Assembly: GCF_036865545.1 (NCBI RefSeq)
Contig: NZ_CP142208.1
Span: 1,054,001 to 1,118,000 of the forward strand
DNA length: 64,000 bases
Source of the DNA: Erwinia sp. E_sp_B01_1
Lineage (GTDB): Bacteria > Pseudomonadota > Gammaproteobacteria > Enterobacterales > Enterobacteriaceae
Reading direction: 5' to 3'
Shown: positions 16,111 through 24,952 of the stretch, in pieces
Layout: every line of letters begins with the position of its first letter
How positions within the stretch are numbered: position 1 is the stretch's first letter
Program-made: the position numbers and the translations under genes
Notes under the pieces: model-generated
Database searches by the model: none
The model's input: the letters and a program-made list of their open reading frames with translations, nothing else
Told to the model about the DNA's origin: nothing

Positions 16111-17319
16111 ATGGAATCCTGGAAGGTTAACCTCATCTCAGTCTGGTTCGGCTGCCTCTTTACCGGCCTCGCCATCAGTCAGATCATTCCTTTTCTGCCG
16201 CTCTATGTAGAGCAATTAGGGGTAACCGATCCCAGCTCGTTAACGCTCTGGTCCGGGTTAATCTTCAGCGTCACTTTTATGGTTTCCGCCATCGTTTCGC
16301 CGATGTGGGGCAGCCTGGCCGATCGTAAAGGGCGCAAGCTGATGCTGCTGCGTGCTTCGCTGGGCATGGGCGTGGTCATTTTTCTACAGGCTTTTGTCAC
16401 CGATGTCTGGCAACTTTTCCTGCTACGCGCCCTGATGGGGCTAACCTCAGGCTATATTCCTAACGCTATGGCGCTGGTGGCTACTCAGGTGCCGCGGGAA
16501 CGCAGCGGGTGGGCAATGAGTATGGTCAGCACCGCCCAAATCTGCGGGGTGATTATGGGGCCCCTGATGGGAGGCTTCCTCGCTGACTGGGTCGGGCTGC
16601 GTGCTGTTTTCCTGATTACCTCCGCTTTGCTGATGACCAGTTTTCTGATCACCCTGTTTTTGATTAAAGAGGGTGCTCAGACGCGCGTGAAGAAAGAGGA
16701 TAATCTGACCGGCAGCATGGTATTCCGTTCGTTAGCAAACCCCGGCCTGATTATCAGCCTGTTTTTAACGACGCTGGTTATCCAGCTCTGTAACGGCTCC
16801 ATCAGCCCGATTCTGACGCTGTTTGTCCGTGAGCTGGAACCGGATGTGCAGAATATTGCTTTTATCAGCGGTGTGGTGGCAGCAATTCCAGGTGTTTCTG
16901 CCCTGATGTCGGCGCCGAAGCTGGGTAAGCTGGGCGATCGTATCGGGGCTGAACGCATTTTGATTACCGCGCTGATACTGACTTTCGTGCTGTTTATGGC
17001 GATGTCCTGGGCTGGCAGCGCTTTCCAGCTTGGCGTTTTGCGCTTTCTTCTGGGGTTTGCTGAAGGGGCAATGATGCCAGCGGTTCAGACCCTGTTGTTA
17101 CGCTATTCCAGCGACAGAGTCACCGGAAGGATCTTCGGCTATAACCAGTCATTTATGTATCTGGGCAATGTGGTGGGCCCCCTGATTGGTTCTGGCGTGT
17201 CGGCCATCGGCGGTTTCCGCTGGGTATTTGCCGCCACCGCAGTGGTGGTGCTGATAAACACCTTTCAACTGATTATCAGCTGGCGTAACCGGAAACGGCC
17301 GAAGGCTGAACAGGGCTGA
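16111..17319 (+). CDS. mdtG: multidrug efflux MFS transporter MdtG
   Basis: The 402-residue inner-membrane protein has twelve predicted spans. The family signature GSLADRKGRKLMLLRASLGMG sits in the loop between spans 2 and 3. Long stretches match E. coli MdtG (LPLYVEQLGVT, IATQVPR-like, PILTLFVRELEPDVQNIAFISG, SAPKLGKLGDRIGAERILITALI, AVQTLL). MdtG exports drugs such as fosfomycin and deoxycholate by proton antiport. It is monocistronic. The upstream 297 bases after the cold-shock gene hold only that gene's terminator and presumably the mdtG promoter. Confidence 0.88.
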   Translation: MESWKVNLISVWFGCLFTGLAISQIIPFLPLYVEQLGVTDPSSLTLWSGLIFSVTFMVSAIVSPMWGSLADRKGRKLMLLRASLGMGVVIFLQAFVTDVWQLFLLRALMGLTSGYIPNAMALVATQVPRERSGWAMSMVSTAQICGVIMGPLMGGFLADWVGLRAVFLITSALLMTSFLITLFLIKEGAQTRVKKEDNLTGSMVFRSLANPGLIISLFLTTLVIQLCNGSISPILTLFVRELEPDVQNIAFISGVVAAIPGVSALMSAPKLGKLGDRIGAERILITALILTFVLFMAMSWAGSAFQLGVLRFLLGFAEGAMMPAVQTLLLRYSSDRVTGRIFGYNQSFMYLGNVVGPLIGSGVSAIGGFRWVFAATAVVVLINTFQLIISWRNRKRPKAEQG

Positions 17320-17487
17320 TGCTCGCCTGAATCAGACCGATGATTAAGCGTTTTGAAGGGGTTCCGACAGGAAATCGTTAAGCGTGGTGACCAGCGGTAA
17401 AAACGGCCCTGAACCGGAGGATTCTGCATTGTGGGGCCGCGTCTCGCCGCTTACTATCAGCGCCAACGTTACCAAGAGGAGATAACG

Positions 17488-17646
17488 ATGAGTCGATTGA
17501 TTAAAGTAGTAAGCGTCATTGCGCTGGTAACCGCCCTGAGTGGATGTCTGTTCCCGCCTCCGGGTGGCGGTGGGGGTTGGGGTGGTGGCGGCGGTCATGG
17601 CGGTGGCGGCGGGCCACGCGGCGGCTTCTCTCAGGGCCACGGCTAA
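17488..17646 (+). CDS. small glycine-rich lipoprotein
   Basis: The 52-residue protein has a lipoprotein signal peptide (MSRLIKVVSVIALVTALSGC). Its mature part is almost entirely Gly/Pro/Trp/His, with runs of up to five glycines. AGAGGAG precedes the ATG at 17488. A good terminator follows. The function is unknown; similar short Gly-rich lipoproteins occur in other enterics without assigned roles. The low-complexity tail should be disordered. Confidence 0.7.
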   Translation: MSRLIKVVSVIALVTALSGCLFPPPGGGGGWGGGGGHGGGGGPRGGFSQGHG

Positions 17647-17656
17647 CGGCCTGATA

Positions 17657-17685
17657 AACCAGAGGCAAGCTGCCTCTGGTTTTCA
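17657..17685 (+). terminator. Rho-independent terminator
   Basis: AACCAGAGGCA-AGC-TGCCTCTGGTT forms an 11-bp stem, followed by T-rich sequence after the Gly-rich lipoprotein gene. Confidence 0.8.
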
Positions 17686-17873
17686 CTCTTTCTGCCTCTT
17701 TAGTCACAAAGAGGAGAGCAAAACGTTTCGCTAAATCAAAAATTTGCGGCGTTTCACAAATGTGAATAGTTAATCACTCTTCCTGCGTAAGTAGCATTAA
17801 TACAGGGTAATTATCTGTTTTCTTTTTTAGGCTCAATGCTAACGTCTTGCTTTATATTTTTGAGACGCTCACC

Positions 17874-18140
17874 ATGAAAAATCTCATTGCAGAGCTGCTG
17901 GTCAGACTGGCAGAAAAAGAAGAAGAGTCCAAAGAATTAGTGGCTCAGGTTGAGGCGCTGGAAATTGTGGTTACCGCCCTGTTGAGAAAACTGGACAGTG
18001 CTCAGCTTCAGCAAATCTCAGAAAGCATTACCACTGCAATGGACACGGCCACGGCTAACAGTGCCGATACTATTAATCCCCAGGACACCGTTATGCTGGA
18101 GAATTATATTCAGCGACTGCTGCTTCATCCCCGCCAGTAA
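17874..18140 (+). CDS. iraP: anti-adapter protein IraP (sigma-S stabiliser)
   Basis: The 88-residue protein begins MKNLIAELLVRLAEKEEESKELVAQVEALEIVVTALLRKL and ends YIQRLLLHPRQ. This matches the coiled-coil N-terminus and C-terminus of E. coli IraP (86 residues). IraP binds the response regulator RssB, stopping delivery of RpoS to ClpXP; in E. coli it is induced by phosphate starvation through ppGpp. The start at 17874 is chosen by homology. As in E. coli it lies close to psiF and proC, although phoA is missing here. Confidence 0.9.
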   Translation: MKNLIAELLVRLAEKEEESKELVAQVEALEIVVTALLRKLDSAQLQQISESITTAMDTATANSADTINPQDTVMLENYIQRLLLHPRQ

Positions 18141-18284
18141 TCTTATCTGGCCCGCAACGGGTGCAGTGAGAAGCTAAATAACTCAACAGTGCGATACCGC
18201 CCGTAATTTCACTTAATTCTCTTATCCGCCCCGGAATACCTGCCAGACTTAACTGGCTGGTCAACAATGAGGGGTAAAACAGAG

Positions 18285-18590
18285 ATGAAGCTGAAATATC
18301 TGATCGCGGCGGGCATGCTCTCGCTGCTGGCCTGTAGCTACGCCGGTGCAGCAGAAAAAATCGCCCAGCAGCAAAAAATGACCCTGTGTAATCAACAGGC
18401 AGGAGATAAAGCGTTAAAAGGCGATGAACGCAAAACGTTTATGAGCAGTTGCCTTAAGAAAGAGAACAGCATGGGCAACATGTCGCCGCAACAAATGAAA
18501 ATGAAAACCTGTAATACCCAAGCTGGCGATAAAATGCTGAAAGGGGATGAACGTAAAACCTTTATGAGCAGTTGCCTGAAAAAAAGCTGA
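18285..18590 (+). CDS. psiF: PsiF-repeat protein (phosphate starvation-inducible)
   Basis: The 101-residue secreted protein has a Sec signal peptide (MKLKYLIAAGMLSLLACSYAGAA). Two PsiF repeats follow, each with the pattern QQ-KM-CN-QAGDK-LKGDERKTFMSSCLKK and two cysteines. Its function is unknown; the E. coli gene follows phoA in the Pho regulon. No Pho box is evident in the 144 bases upstream here. The ATG at 18285 is chosen because it leads straight into the signal peptide; an ATG at 18267 is possible. Confidence 0.85.
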   Translation: MKLKYLIAAGMLSLLACSYAGAAEKIAQQQKMTLCNQQAGDKALKGDERKTFMSSCLKKENSMGNMSPQQMKMKTCNTQAGDKMLKGDERKTFMSSCLKKS

Positions 18591-18850
18591 GACCCTGTGG
18601 GCCTTGATCGGGCCCGCTTTCCTTTGACGCTTTATCCCTGCTGTTATTCCCACCATTCTGTGACGCTCCCCCGTGCTGGCCCTCCCCGTAGTGCTTCGTT
18701 CATACTTTATTAAAAAATTATTCAGCATATTAAACAGTAAGTTATCACAATATCAGGCTGCTTTAACGGCTTTCATTCCGACAATTCCCCTGTAAATGCC
18801 AGGCTTATCAGTCTGCAATGTAAAAACATAATAATGAAAGGAGCGCTGTC

Positions 18851-20380
18851 GTGAGCTATCAGAATGCCATTGTGCTACAGGATCTACCCGAACTTAAGCC
18901 TGTCAGAGTGCCGGTGGGTGAAACCGGTATTATTTTGATTCGTGAACAGGAAACGGTGAAAGCGTTTCAGGGAAAATGCCCCCATTCAGGCGCGCCGCTG
19001 GAGCAGGGCGCCATTCTCAAAGGCCGGCTGGTTTGTCCGTGGCATAAGGCCAATTTCGATATCAGTGACGGCAGCGTCTGTGAGCCTTTAGCCCTGAGCG
19101 ATTTAACCCGTTACCCGGTCAGGATTGAGAACGGCATGGTGCAGGTGGATCCCGACCCTCTGCCACCTCTTTACGCCTTTTCAGCCGACCAGCAGGAGCC
19201 GGTCTTTGTGATCCTGGGCACGGGCGCCGCGGGCGCGGCGGCGGCATGGACATTACGCCGGGAGGGCTTCAGAGGTAAGTTAGTGCTGGTGGACAGAGAA
19301 AGTGAAGCCCCCTACGATCGTACTGTGTTAACAAAATTCGTGCCTGCCGGGAAGATGAAAATCAGCGAAGTTCCGCCGCTGCTGAAGGACGATTTTTCGC
19401 CCTATGCTGAACGCAAGCAGGCAGATGTGGAACGGCTGGACACCAGGCAGCAGCAGCTCCATTTTGCCGATGGATCGACGCTGAATTATGACAAGCTGTT
19501 GATCGCGAGCGGCGGCATTCCACAACGCCCGGATCTGGAAGGCAAAGCGCTGTCCGGCGTGCATGTTCTGCGCAGTATTGAGCAGGCCGATACGCTGTTG
19601 AACGAGGTGGATAGCAGCAAACAGCTGGTGATAATCGGAAACAGTTTTATCGGCATGGAACTGGCTTCGGCTTTACGATCCCGTGATATTAAAGTTCAGG
19701 TGATTGCACGTAATCCACTGCCATTCAAAGCGCAGTTTGGCGAAGAGATTGCTCGCTATTTCCGTGACTTACATGAAGAGCAGGGCGTGGAGTTCATTGA
19801 GGGGGACGTTGCTGAACTCAAAGCGGACGGTGGTCATGTCAGTGCCGTTGAGCTTAAAAGTGGAAAAGTCATTCCGGCTGACAGCGTGCTGCTGGCCACC
19901 GGCGTGGCGCCAGGCACCTCCTTTATTCACGATATTCCGCTTAATGAAGATGGCAGCCTGACCACCAGCGCAACGCTGGAAGTGGCCAGCAATGTCTGGG
20001 GAGCCGGAGATATCGCCACCTTCCCAACCCCCGCCGGTGAGATGAGAATTGAGCACTACCGCGTAGCACAGCAGCAGGGCCGGGTGGCGGCGAAAAATAT
20101 GTTGGGGCTGAAGGATGAATTTGACCGGGTTCCCTTCTTCTGGACAGCGCAGTTCGGCACCCGTTATGAGTATTTAGGCCATGCAGAAGAGTGGGATGAC
20201 TATCAGCTTTACGGCTCGCTAAAGGAGCAGAAGTTTGTCGCATTGTACGGGCAGAAAGGGCAGCTTGCCGCAGTAGCCTCCTGTGGACTCTATACTTTCA
20301 CGGCCGATCTGGTGTTGAGAATGCAGGAGCCCATGACGATGCAGGAAGCGGCTGCATTAGCGAAAGAAGCGCTGAGTTAA
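18851..20380 (+). CDS. Rieske [2Fe-2S] / FAD-dependent pyridine nucleotide-disulfide oxidoreductase
   Basis: The 509-residue protein starts at a GTG behind AAAGGAG. Its N-terminal Rieske domain has ligands C43-H45 and C62-H65 (CPHSGAPLEQG, CPWHKANFD). A FAD-binding Rossmann motif follows (VILGTGAAGAAAAWTLRREG), then an NAD(P)H motif (VIIGNSFIGMELASAL) and the second FAD motif (VWGAGDIATF). The layout is that of AIFM3-type and ferredoxin-reductase-like proteins, which pass electrons from NAD(P)H to an iron-sulfur or haem partner. The partner is unknown. It occupies the slot next to proC that holds a diguanylate cyclase gene in E. coli. Confidence 0.88.
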   Translation: MSYQNAIVLQDLPELKPVRVPVGETGIILIREQETVKAFQGKCPHSGAPLEQGAILKGRLVCPWHKANFDISDGSVCEPLALSDLTRYPVRIENGMVQVDPDPLPPLYAFSADQQEPVFVILGTGAAGAAAAWTLRREGFRGKLVLVDRESEAPYDRTVLTKFVPAGKMKISEVPPLLKDDFSPYAERKQADVERLDTRQQQLHFADGSTLNYDKLLIASGGIPQRPDLEGKALSGVHVLRSIEQADTLLNEVDSSKQLVIIGNSFIGMELASALRSRDIKVQVIARNPLPFKAQFGEEIARYFRDLHEEQGVEFIEGDVAELKADGGHVSAVELKSGKVIPADSVLLATGVAPGTSFIHDIPLNEDGSLTTSATLEVASNVWGAGDIATFPTPAGEMRIEHYRVAQQQGRVAAKNMLGLKDEFDRVPFFWTAQFGTRYEYLGHAEEWDDYQLYGSLKEQKFVALYGQKGQLAAVASCGLYTFTADLVLRMQEPMTMQEAAALAKEALS

Positions 20381-20390
20381 CGGGAGAGTA

Positions 20391-20420
20391 AAAAGGGGGA
20401 GAATATTTCTCTCCCTGAAA
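20391..20420. terminator. hairpin between convergent oxidoreductase and proC genes
   Basis: GGGGGAGA-ATATT-TCTCTCCC forms a long stem between the two convergent genes. A weak T/A tract is present, so it may act in either direction. Confidence 0.5.
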
Positions 20421-20497
20421 TTATTGACTCAGTGCAGGCTCCCATCGCTCAGGGTTCGTGAGCCGTCTGGGGGGAGAACAGGTCTCCCCCTCTGCCG

Positions 20498-21307
20498 TCA
20501 GCTTTTGCTCATCCGCTCGGATTTCGCCATACACTGCTGCATAGCCTCCATCACTGCGGCGCGGAAGCCTTTTTCCTCCAGCACTTTCACCGCTTCAATA
20601 GTGGTGCCACCCGGTGAACAGACCATATCTTTCAGTTCGCCAGGGTGTTTACCGGTTTCCAGCACCATCTGAGCAGACCCTTTCACAGCCTGTGCTGCAA
20701 ACTGATAGGCCTGCGCGCGCGGCATACCGCCCAGCACCGCAGCATCCGCCATCGCTTCGATAAACATGAATACATAAGCGGGCGCGGAACCGCTGACGCC
20801 CACCACGGCATGGATCATATATTCCGGAACCAGTGCCGCTTTGCCAAAGCCGTTAAAGATGGCGACGATCTCGTCGGCTTCTTCTTTTGTCACCAGCACG
20901 TTAGGGGTGACTGAAGTCATGCCTTCCTTGACCAGCGCGGGCGTATTAGGCATCACACGCACCAGTTTGCGATCGTGTCCTAATACGGTAGCCAGAGCGT
21001 CCAGCGTCACGCCTGCGGCAATAGACACTACCACCGTCTCTTTATTCAGGCTGCCTGAGATCTCTCTCAACACATTCAGAATGACGGCAGGCTTGACCGC
21101 ACCAAACAGAATATCTGCCTGCTTAGCCACTTCTTCCGCACTGGCTGCGGGGGTGATGCCGTACTGCTTCTGCATCGCCTCATTGGTGGCTGGCTTATGG
21201 TCGTATACCCAGATATTTTCGGGTTTGACCTGACCGGCTGACACCAGTCCGCCGATGATGGCTTTAGACATATTGCCGCAGCCAATGAAGCCGATTTTCT
21301 TCTCCAT
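20498..21307 (-). CDS. proC: pyrroline-5-carboxylate reductase
   Basis: The 269-residue protein has an N-terminal Rossmann motif (IGFIGCGNMSKAIIGGL) and the family C-terminal signature (QAVKGSAQMVLETGKHPGELKDMVCSPGGTTIEAVKVLEEKGFRAAVMEA). It catalyses the last step of proline synthesis, NADPH-dependent reduction of pyrroline-5-carboxylate, as a cytoplasmic oligomer. Length matches E. coli ProC (269). It is monocistronic, with position conserved between psiF and yaiI. Confidence 0.96.
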   Translation of the reverse strand: MEKKIGFIGCGNMSKAIIGGLVSAGQVKPENIWVYDHKPATNEAMQKQYGITPAASAEEVAKQADILFGAVKPAVILNVLREISGSLNKETVVVSIAAGVTLDALATVLGHDRKLVRVMPNTPALVKEGMTSVTPNVLVTKEEADEIVAIFNGFGKAALVPEYMIHAVVGVSGSAPAYVFMFIEAMADAAVLGGMPRAQAYQFAAQAVKGSAQMVLETGKHPGELKDMVCSPGGTTIEAVKVLEEKGFRAAVMEAMQQCMAKSERMSKS

Positions 21308-21422
21308 CGTAGTGCTCCCTGTTTCATTCAGTTTTCGTCCCGGTCTAGCTTACGTCATTCCCCACCTTAATTCAGCTTCGGCTACGCTTAAGCAACGGTA
21401 ATCGGCTGGCCAGGACTGCAAT

Positions 21423-21938
21423 ATGGATACTGAACAAAAAGATGAAGAACGAAGTCGCCGTTATCCCATCCAGGAACATATGTACTGGCAGCGCACCGAG
21501 TGGCGCATTCAGCGTATTGGCATTGCCTGCCTGTTTATACTGGTGATTTTGGGAGCCTGCGGATTGTTTTCAAAAGGTTTTCTCAGTGATGGCATCGCCA
21601 CCTCTTCGGACGGGACGCTAAGGGTTGAGTATGAACGTTTTGGCCTGCGCGACAGTGATGTCGCCATGACCATCCGCGTGAAACCGCAGCAGGGCCGCTT
21701 TACGCTGAAACTCAACGGTGAAGAGATGGAGAATTTTCAGATCCAGTCTCTGCAACCCCAGCCTTTGCAGGCTATCAGCCATAACAACACCCTGGAACTG
21801 ACTTACCAGTCCGAAAGCTTTCACGATGGGGCTACGGTGTGGATAGGATCTCAGGCGATGGAGTTTGGCCGTTATCCGGTGACGGTCAGCCTTGATGACA
21901 CGACCAGCGTGCACTTTACCCAATGGATCTACCCTTAA
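21423..21938 (+). CDS. single-span membrane protein of unknown function next to DUF421 gene
   Basis: The 171-residue protein has a charged N-terminal tail and one membrane span (RIGIACLFILVILGACGLFSKGFL). A periplasmic beta-rich domain of about 120 residues follows. It ends 15 bases before the DUF421 gene, so the two are probably cotranscribed and may act together. I do not recognise a named family. A topology with the large domain outside is predicted from the charge distribution. Confidence 0.7.
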   Translation: MDTEQKDEERSRRYPIQEHMYWQRTEWRIQRIGIACLFILVILGACGLFSKGFLSDGIATSSDGTLRVEYERFGLRDSDVAMTIRVKPQQGRFTLKLNGEEMENFQIQSLQPQPLQAISHNNTLELTYQSESFHDGATVWIGSQAMEFGRYPVTVSLDDTTSVHFTQWIYP

Positions 21939-21953
21939 TCGCAGGAGTCTGGA

Positions 21954-22400
21954 ATGGAAACAGTATTACGTGCTGTCAGTATGTATCTGTTGCTGATGGT
22001 GGTGCTGAAAGTGGCCGGAAGGCGCACATTGCTGGAAATGACCTCATTTGATCTGATCCTGCTGCTGATCATCAGTGAAGCCACACAACAGGCGCTGTTA
22101 GGCAATGATTTTTCCGTTACCGGTGCTTCGCTGACCATCATTACGCTGATCGTAGTGGATATCCTGTTTGGCATGCTGAAGTCCCGCTTTCCCCGCCTGG
22201 ATATGTTGATTGACGGCACCTCACTGATTCTGGTGGAAAATGGCCGGATGCTGCCGGAAAGAGCGCGCCGGGCGGGAATATCTCAGGATGACATTATGAA
22301 TTCTGCGCGCAGTACAGCAGGGCTGGAGCGTCTGGATCAGATTAAATTTGCCATTCTCGAAAAGAACGGCAAGATCTCTATCATTCCAGTCTCAAATTAA
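21954..22400 (+). CDS. DUF421 (YetF/YcaP-type) membrane protein
   Basis: The 148-residue protein has about three N-terminal spans with the motif VLKVAGRRTLLEMTSFDLILLLIISEATQQALLG. A cytoplasmic YetF-like domain follows (LIDGTSLILVENGRMLPERARRAGISQDDIMNSAR). Family members are of unknown biochemical role; YetF and YcaP belong to it. It is cotranscribed with the single-span protein upstream and lies just ahead of yaiI. Confidence 0.82.
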   Translation: METVLRAVSMYLLLMVVLKVAGRRTLLEMTSFDLILLLIISEATQQALLGNDFSVTGASLTIITLIVVDILFGMLKSRFPRLDMLIDGTSLILVENGRMLPERARRAGISQDDIMNSARSTAGLERLDQIKFAILEKNGKISIIPVSN

Positions 22401-22412
22401 AAGGAAATGGCG

Positions 22413-22865
22413 ATGCCAATCTGGGTGGATGCCGATGCGTGCCCGAAAGTGATCAAAGAAGTGCTTTACCGTGCTGCCGACCGTGAGCAGATGCAGGTTA
22501 CGCTGGTGGCGAATCAGCCGCTGAGCGTGCCGCCTTCCCGGTTTATTACCACGCTGCGCGTCGCCGCTGGCTTTGATGTGGCGGACAACGAAATTGTTCG
22601 TCGTGCCGGAGTGGGCGATCTGGTCGTTACGGCGGATATTCCGCTGGCGGCGGAAGTGATGGAGAAGGGCGCAGTCGCGCTGAATCCGCGCGGTGAACGT
22701 TACAGTGACGATACCATTCGCCAGAGACTGAATATCCGAGACTTTATGGATACGATGCGTGCCAGTGGCGTACAAACTGGTGGCCCTGCCGTGCTGAATC
22801 AGCGCGACCGTCAGCAGTTTGCCAATGAGCTGGATAAGTGGCTGCAAAGCCAGCGCAAGAAATAA
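22413..22865 (+). CDS. yaiI: YaiI/YqxD family protein (UPF0178)
   Basis: The protein of about 150 residues begins [20 protein letters not shown] and carries [21 protein letters not shown] and LNPRGERY motifs, closely matching E. coli YaiI. The fold is PIN-like with clustered acidic residues, so a nuclease role is often suggested, but none is shown. The ATG at 22413 sits at better spacing from AAAGGA than the ATG at 22407. Gene order proC-yaiI-aroL is as in E. coli, apart from the inserted pair. Confidence 0.88.
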   Translation: MPIWVDADACPKVIKEVLYRAADREQMQVTLVANQPLSVPPSRFITTLRVAAGFDVADNEIVRRAGVGDLVVTADIPLAAEVMEKGAVALNPRGERYSDDTIRQRLNIRDFMDTMRASGVQTGGPAVLNQRDRQQFANELDKWLQSQRKK

Positions 22866-23031
22866 GCATCCCCTTTTGAACAGAACAGCGGGCTGAACAG
22901 GCGAGGCGCGAGGGCAGGGTAGACCGGCCATCGCGCTTTTTAGCATTTAAGGGGCACGACACAGCCAGCCTGTTTACCGGAGGGGAAGTGTTCCGTTAAC
23001 GTCACGCAGCTTTAAGCCTGCTCTCTGCTGA

Positions 23032-23718
23032 TCAGAGGAAGCTGTCGTCATCACCAAAGCTGTCGTTATCGAAGCCATCGCTGCCAAAATCACTGTAATC
23101 GTTGCCGTTCTCCTGCTGGAAGCCGGCATTCTGGCCATCATTACCGTTAAAGGTGTCCAGATTATTATCAAAGTTCTCCTGCGGCATCGCGGGCTCATTG
23201 ATAATATTGACGATCTCTTCCGGCTGCGAATGGTGGAACATGCTGGTCAGCATATCGGCCATGACTACACCGCCTGCCACACCTACCGCCGTCTGCAACG
23301 CACCGCCCAGGAAGCCACGAGTGGCTGAAGGCGCTGCAGCCTGAGCAGGTGCTGGCGCGTAGCCCGGCTGTTGCTGCTGGGGCGCGCTGTTCCACGGGGA
23401 TTGCTGAGGCTGAGCAGGCGGCTGCTGACGCTGATTTCCACCGCCAAACAGGCCGGAGAGAAAACCGCCGCTGCTCTGCTGGGGCTGTTGCTGCTGAGCC
23501 AGCCGGGCTTCCAGTTCACTCACCCGGTTGTTGAGTTGCTTTAACGCCGCTTCCTGAATCAGAATCGACTGCGCCATATAGTAAGGCGCGCCCGGTTGTT
23601 GCTGTAGCTGCTGCTGGATCAACTTTTCTGCGGCCGCATCACGCGGGCCTGACTGAGTTTCAGCCTGTTTCAAACGGCCAAACAGGCTTTCAATTAATCT
23701 TTGTTCTTCGCTCTGCAT
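23032..23718 (-). CDS. DUF2076 family protein
   Basis: The 228-residue protein has the DUF2076 N-terminus (EEQRLIESLFGRLKQAE, DAAAEKLIQQQL, ALKQLNNRVSELEARLAQQQ). A Gln/Pro-rich linker follows, then a glycine-rich hydrophobic stretch (GFLGGALQTAVGVAGGVVMADML). The C-terminal tail is very acidic and Asn/Asp-rich (SDFGSDGFDNDSFGDDDSF), and could bind metal or be disordered. The family is periplasmic or membrane-associated by prediction and has no known function. It is convergent with yaiI and divergent from aroL. Confidence 0.82.
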   Translation of the reverse strand: MQSEEQRLIESLFGRLKQAETQSGPRDAAAEKLIQQQLQQQPGAPYYMAQSILIQEAALKQLNNRVSELEARLAQQQQPQQSSGGFLSGLFGGGNQRQQPPAQPQQSPWNSAPQQQQPGYAPAPAQAAAPSATRGFLGGALQTAVGVAGGVVMADMLTSMFHHSQPEEIVNIINEPAMPQENFDNNLDTFNGNDGQNAGFQQENGNDYSDFGSDGFDNDSFGDDDSFL

Positions 23719-23828
23719 AAGTAATCCTCCGTAACGGGCGATAAGGACTATATTGGGGCCACGCCGGGGAAAGTAAACGGCCTTCGGGTAAGGAAATGTT
23801 GCGGATATCAGCGCAGGTTATTATTCAC

Positions 23829-23846
23829 TGTAAATAAAATGATACA
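23829..23846 (+). promoter_or_regulatory. candidate TyrR box 1 upstream of aroL
   Basis: TGTAAA-N6-GATACA matches the TyrR consensus TGTAAA-N6-TTTACA at ten of twelve defined positions. aroL of E. coli is repressed by TyrR through several boxes upstream of the gene. Confidence 0.5.
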
Positions 23847-23899
23847 GGTAGTTATCAGTTATAATTCAATTGCTTAACCCGCAATCCCACCCCTCAGGG

Positions 23900-23917
23900 T
23901 GTAAAGAAAAATTGACT
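23900..23917 (+). promoter_or_regulatory. candidate TyrR box 2 overlapping the aroL -35
   Basis: TGTAAA-N6-TTGACT also matches ten of twelve consensus positions. Its right half TTGACT is a good -35 element, so binding here would block the promoter directly. It lies 71 bases from box 1. Confidence 0.55.
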
Positions 23918-24023
23918 ACTGGTCGCAGAAGGTAATTATCGGTATGATGCGTCGCAAAGTTAACCATTATCTGTCTGTCGACGCGGGTGCTGACCACGAC
24001 GACAGGCTGAGGAAGTGCCTGTT

Positions 24024-24548
24024 ATGTCGTTACCCCTTTACCTGATCGGCGCGCGCGGCTGTGGGAAAACCACCGTGGGCCAGGCGCTGGCTGTGGCTTC
24101 AGGTTATGCCTTCAGTGACACCGATCGCCATCTTCAGCTCACCACGCAGCGAACCGTCGCTGATATCGTGTCTGCCGAAGGCTGGGAAGGGTTCCGTCAG
24201 CGTGAAACACACTCCCTGAAAGCCGTGACGGCTCCCGCCACGGTGGTTGCCACCGGAGGCGGCATGGTGCTGGCAGCAGAAAACCGTGCCTTTATGCGTG
24301 AAAATGGTCGGGTTATCTATCTCAAAGCCGATGCCGCAGTGCTGGCCTCCCGTCTTGAGGCTTATCCTGAAGAGGATCAACGCCCCACGCTGACAGGCCG
24401 TCCGATAGCGGATGAAATGGTTGAAGTGCTTGCCGCCCGCGACGCCCTTTATCAGCAGACTGCGCACTACGTGATCAATGCGATGCAGCGTCCGGAAAAA
24501 GTGGTTGAAGAGATTATTGCGCTACTCTCGCTGGCCCGCGCCAGCTGA
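24024..24548 (+). CDS. aroL: shikimate kinase II
   Basis: The 174-residue P-loop kinase has Walker A at residues 9-16 (GARGCGKT), shikimate-binding DTD and the [10 protein letters not shown] motif, the Gly-rich VATGGGMV loop, and the LID region with Arg ([10 protein letters not shown]). It phosphorylates shikimate at the 3-hydroxyl in the common aromatic pathway. I place the start at the ATG at 24024, behind GAGGAAG, aligning with E. coli AroL (174 residues). yaiA and aroM follow as in E. coli. TyrR-like sites upstream suggest tyrosine-dependent repression. Confidence 0.94.
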   Translation: MSLPLYLIGARGCGKTTVGQALAVASGYAFSDTDRHLQLTTQRTVADIVSAEGWEGFRQRETHSLKAVTAPATVVATGGGMVLAAENRAFMRENGRVIYLKADAAVLASRLEAYPEEDQRPTLTGRPIADEMVEVLAARDALYQQTAHYVINAMQRPEKVVEEIIALLSLARAS

Positions 24549-24760
24549 GTTCTGCCGCAGGGGCCAGCTAATCCGCCTGGCCCTCTCTCTGCTTTCCCTT
24601 AGTTTTCCAGTCTGCTCAGCCCCGCGTTTGCCGCCTCTCCGCTAAGATTTCTCGCCTTCTCCCTGAGTTTTACCTGACTTTGTCTATACTTAGTGCATCA
24701 CCAGGCTGCCCGTACATTTCTTACCGGGCAAAATAACCCGTCTTACAGGAGGGAATTTTT

Positions 24761-24952
24761 ATGGCAGGTAAACCGCCGTATCCGCGTGAAGCACGTGTTG
24801 TAGCGATTGAAAAAGGGTCCACTGACAAGACCGTGACCTGGTATGAACTCCGTGCCGACCATCCAAGGCCTGACACCCTGATAAGCGAGCACGAAACGGA
24901 ACAGGAAGCTCAGGACGCTAAAGAGCGTTATGAAGACAAAGATAAAGAGTGA
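24761..24952 (+). CDS. yaiA: YaiA family protein
   Basis: The 63-residue acidic protein begins [19 protein letters not shown] and contains [36 protein letters not shown], closely matching E. coli YaiA (63 residues). The function is unknown; in E. coli it is cotranscribed with aroL. An excellent ribosome-binding site (AGGAGGG) precedes it. The 212-base gap from aroL includes a likely -10 (TATACT near 24686), so it may have its own promoter. Confidence 0.9.
   Translation: MAGKPPYPREARVVAIEKGSTDKTVTWYELRADHPRPDTLISEHETEQEAQDAKERYEDKDKE

Larger units (their letters stand above)
23719..24023. other. divergent intergenic region, aroL control region
   Basis: No gene is seen in this stretch of about 305 bases. 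It holds two candidate TyrR boxes and the likely aroL promoter; the left part presumably holds the DUF2076 gene promoter. Confidence 0.55.

Noticed and set aside
17344-17640. A minus-strand frame opposite the Gly-rich lipoprotein gene
   Set aside because: The plus-strand lipoprotein has a signal peptide, lipobox, ribosome site and terminator; the opposite frame has none.
14907-17870. A 14-base identity TTTTTGAGACGCTC upstream of iraP (17857-17870) and near an AriR-like gene (14907-14920)
   Set aside because: A 14-base match is expected several times by chance in 64 kb, and the two neighbours are on opposite strands relative to the motif.
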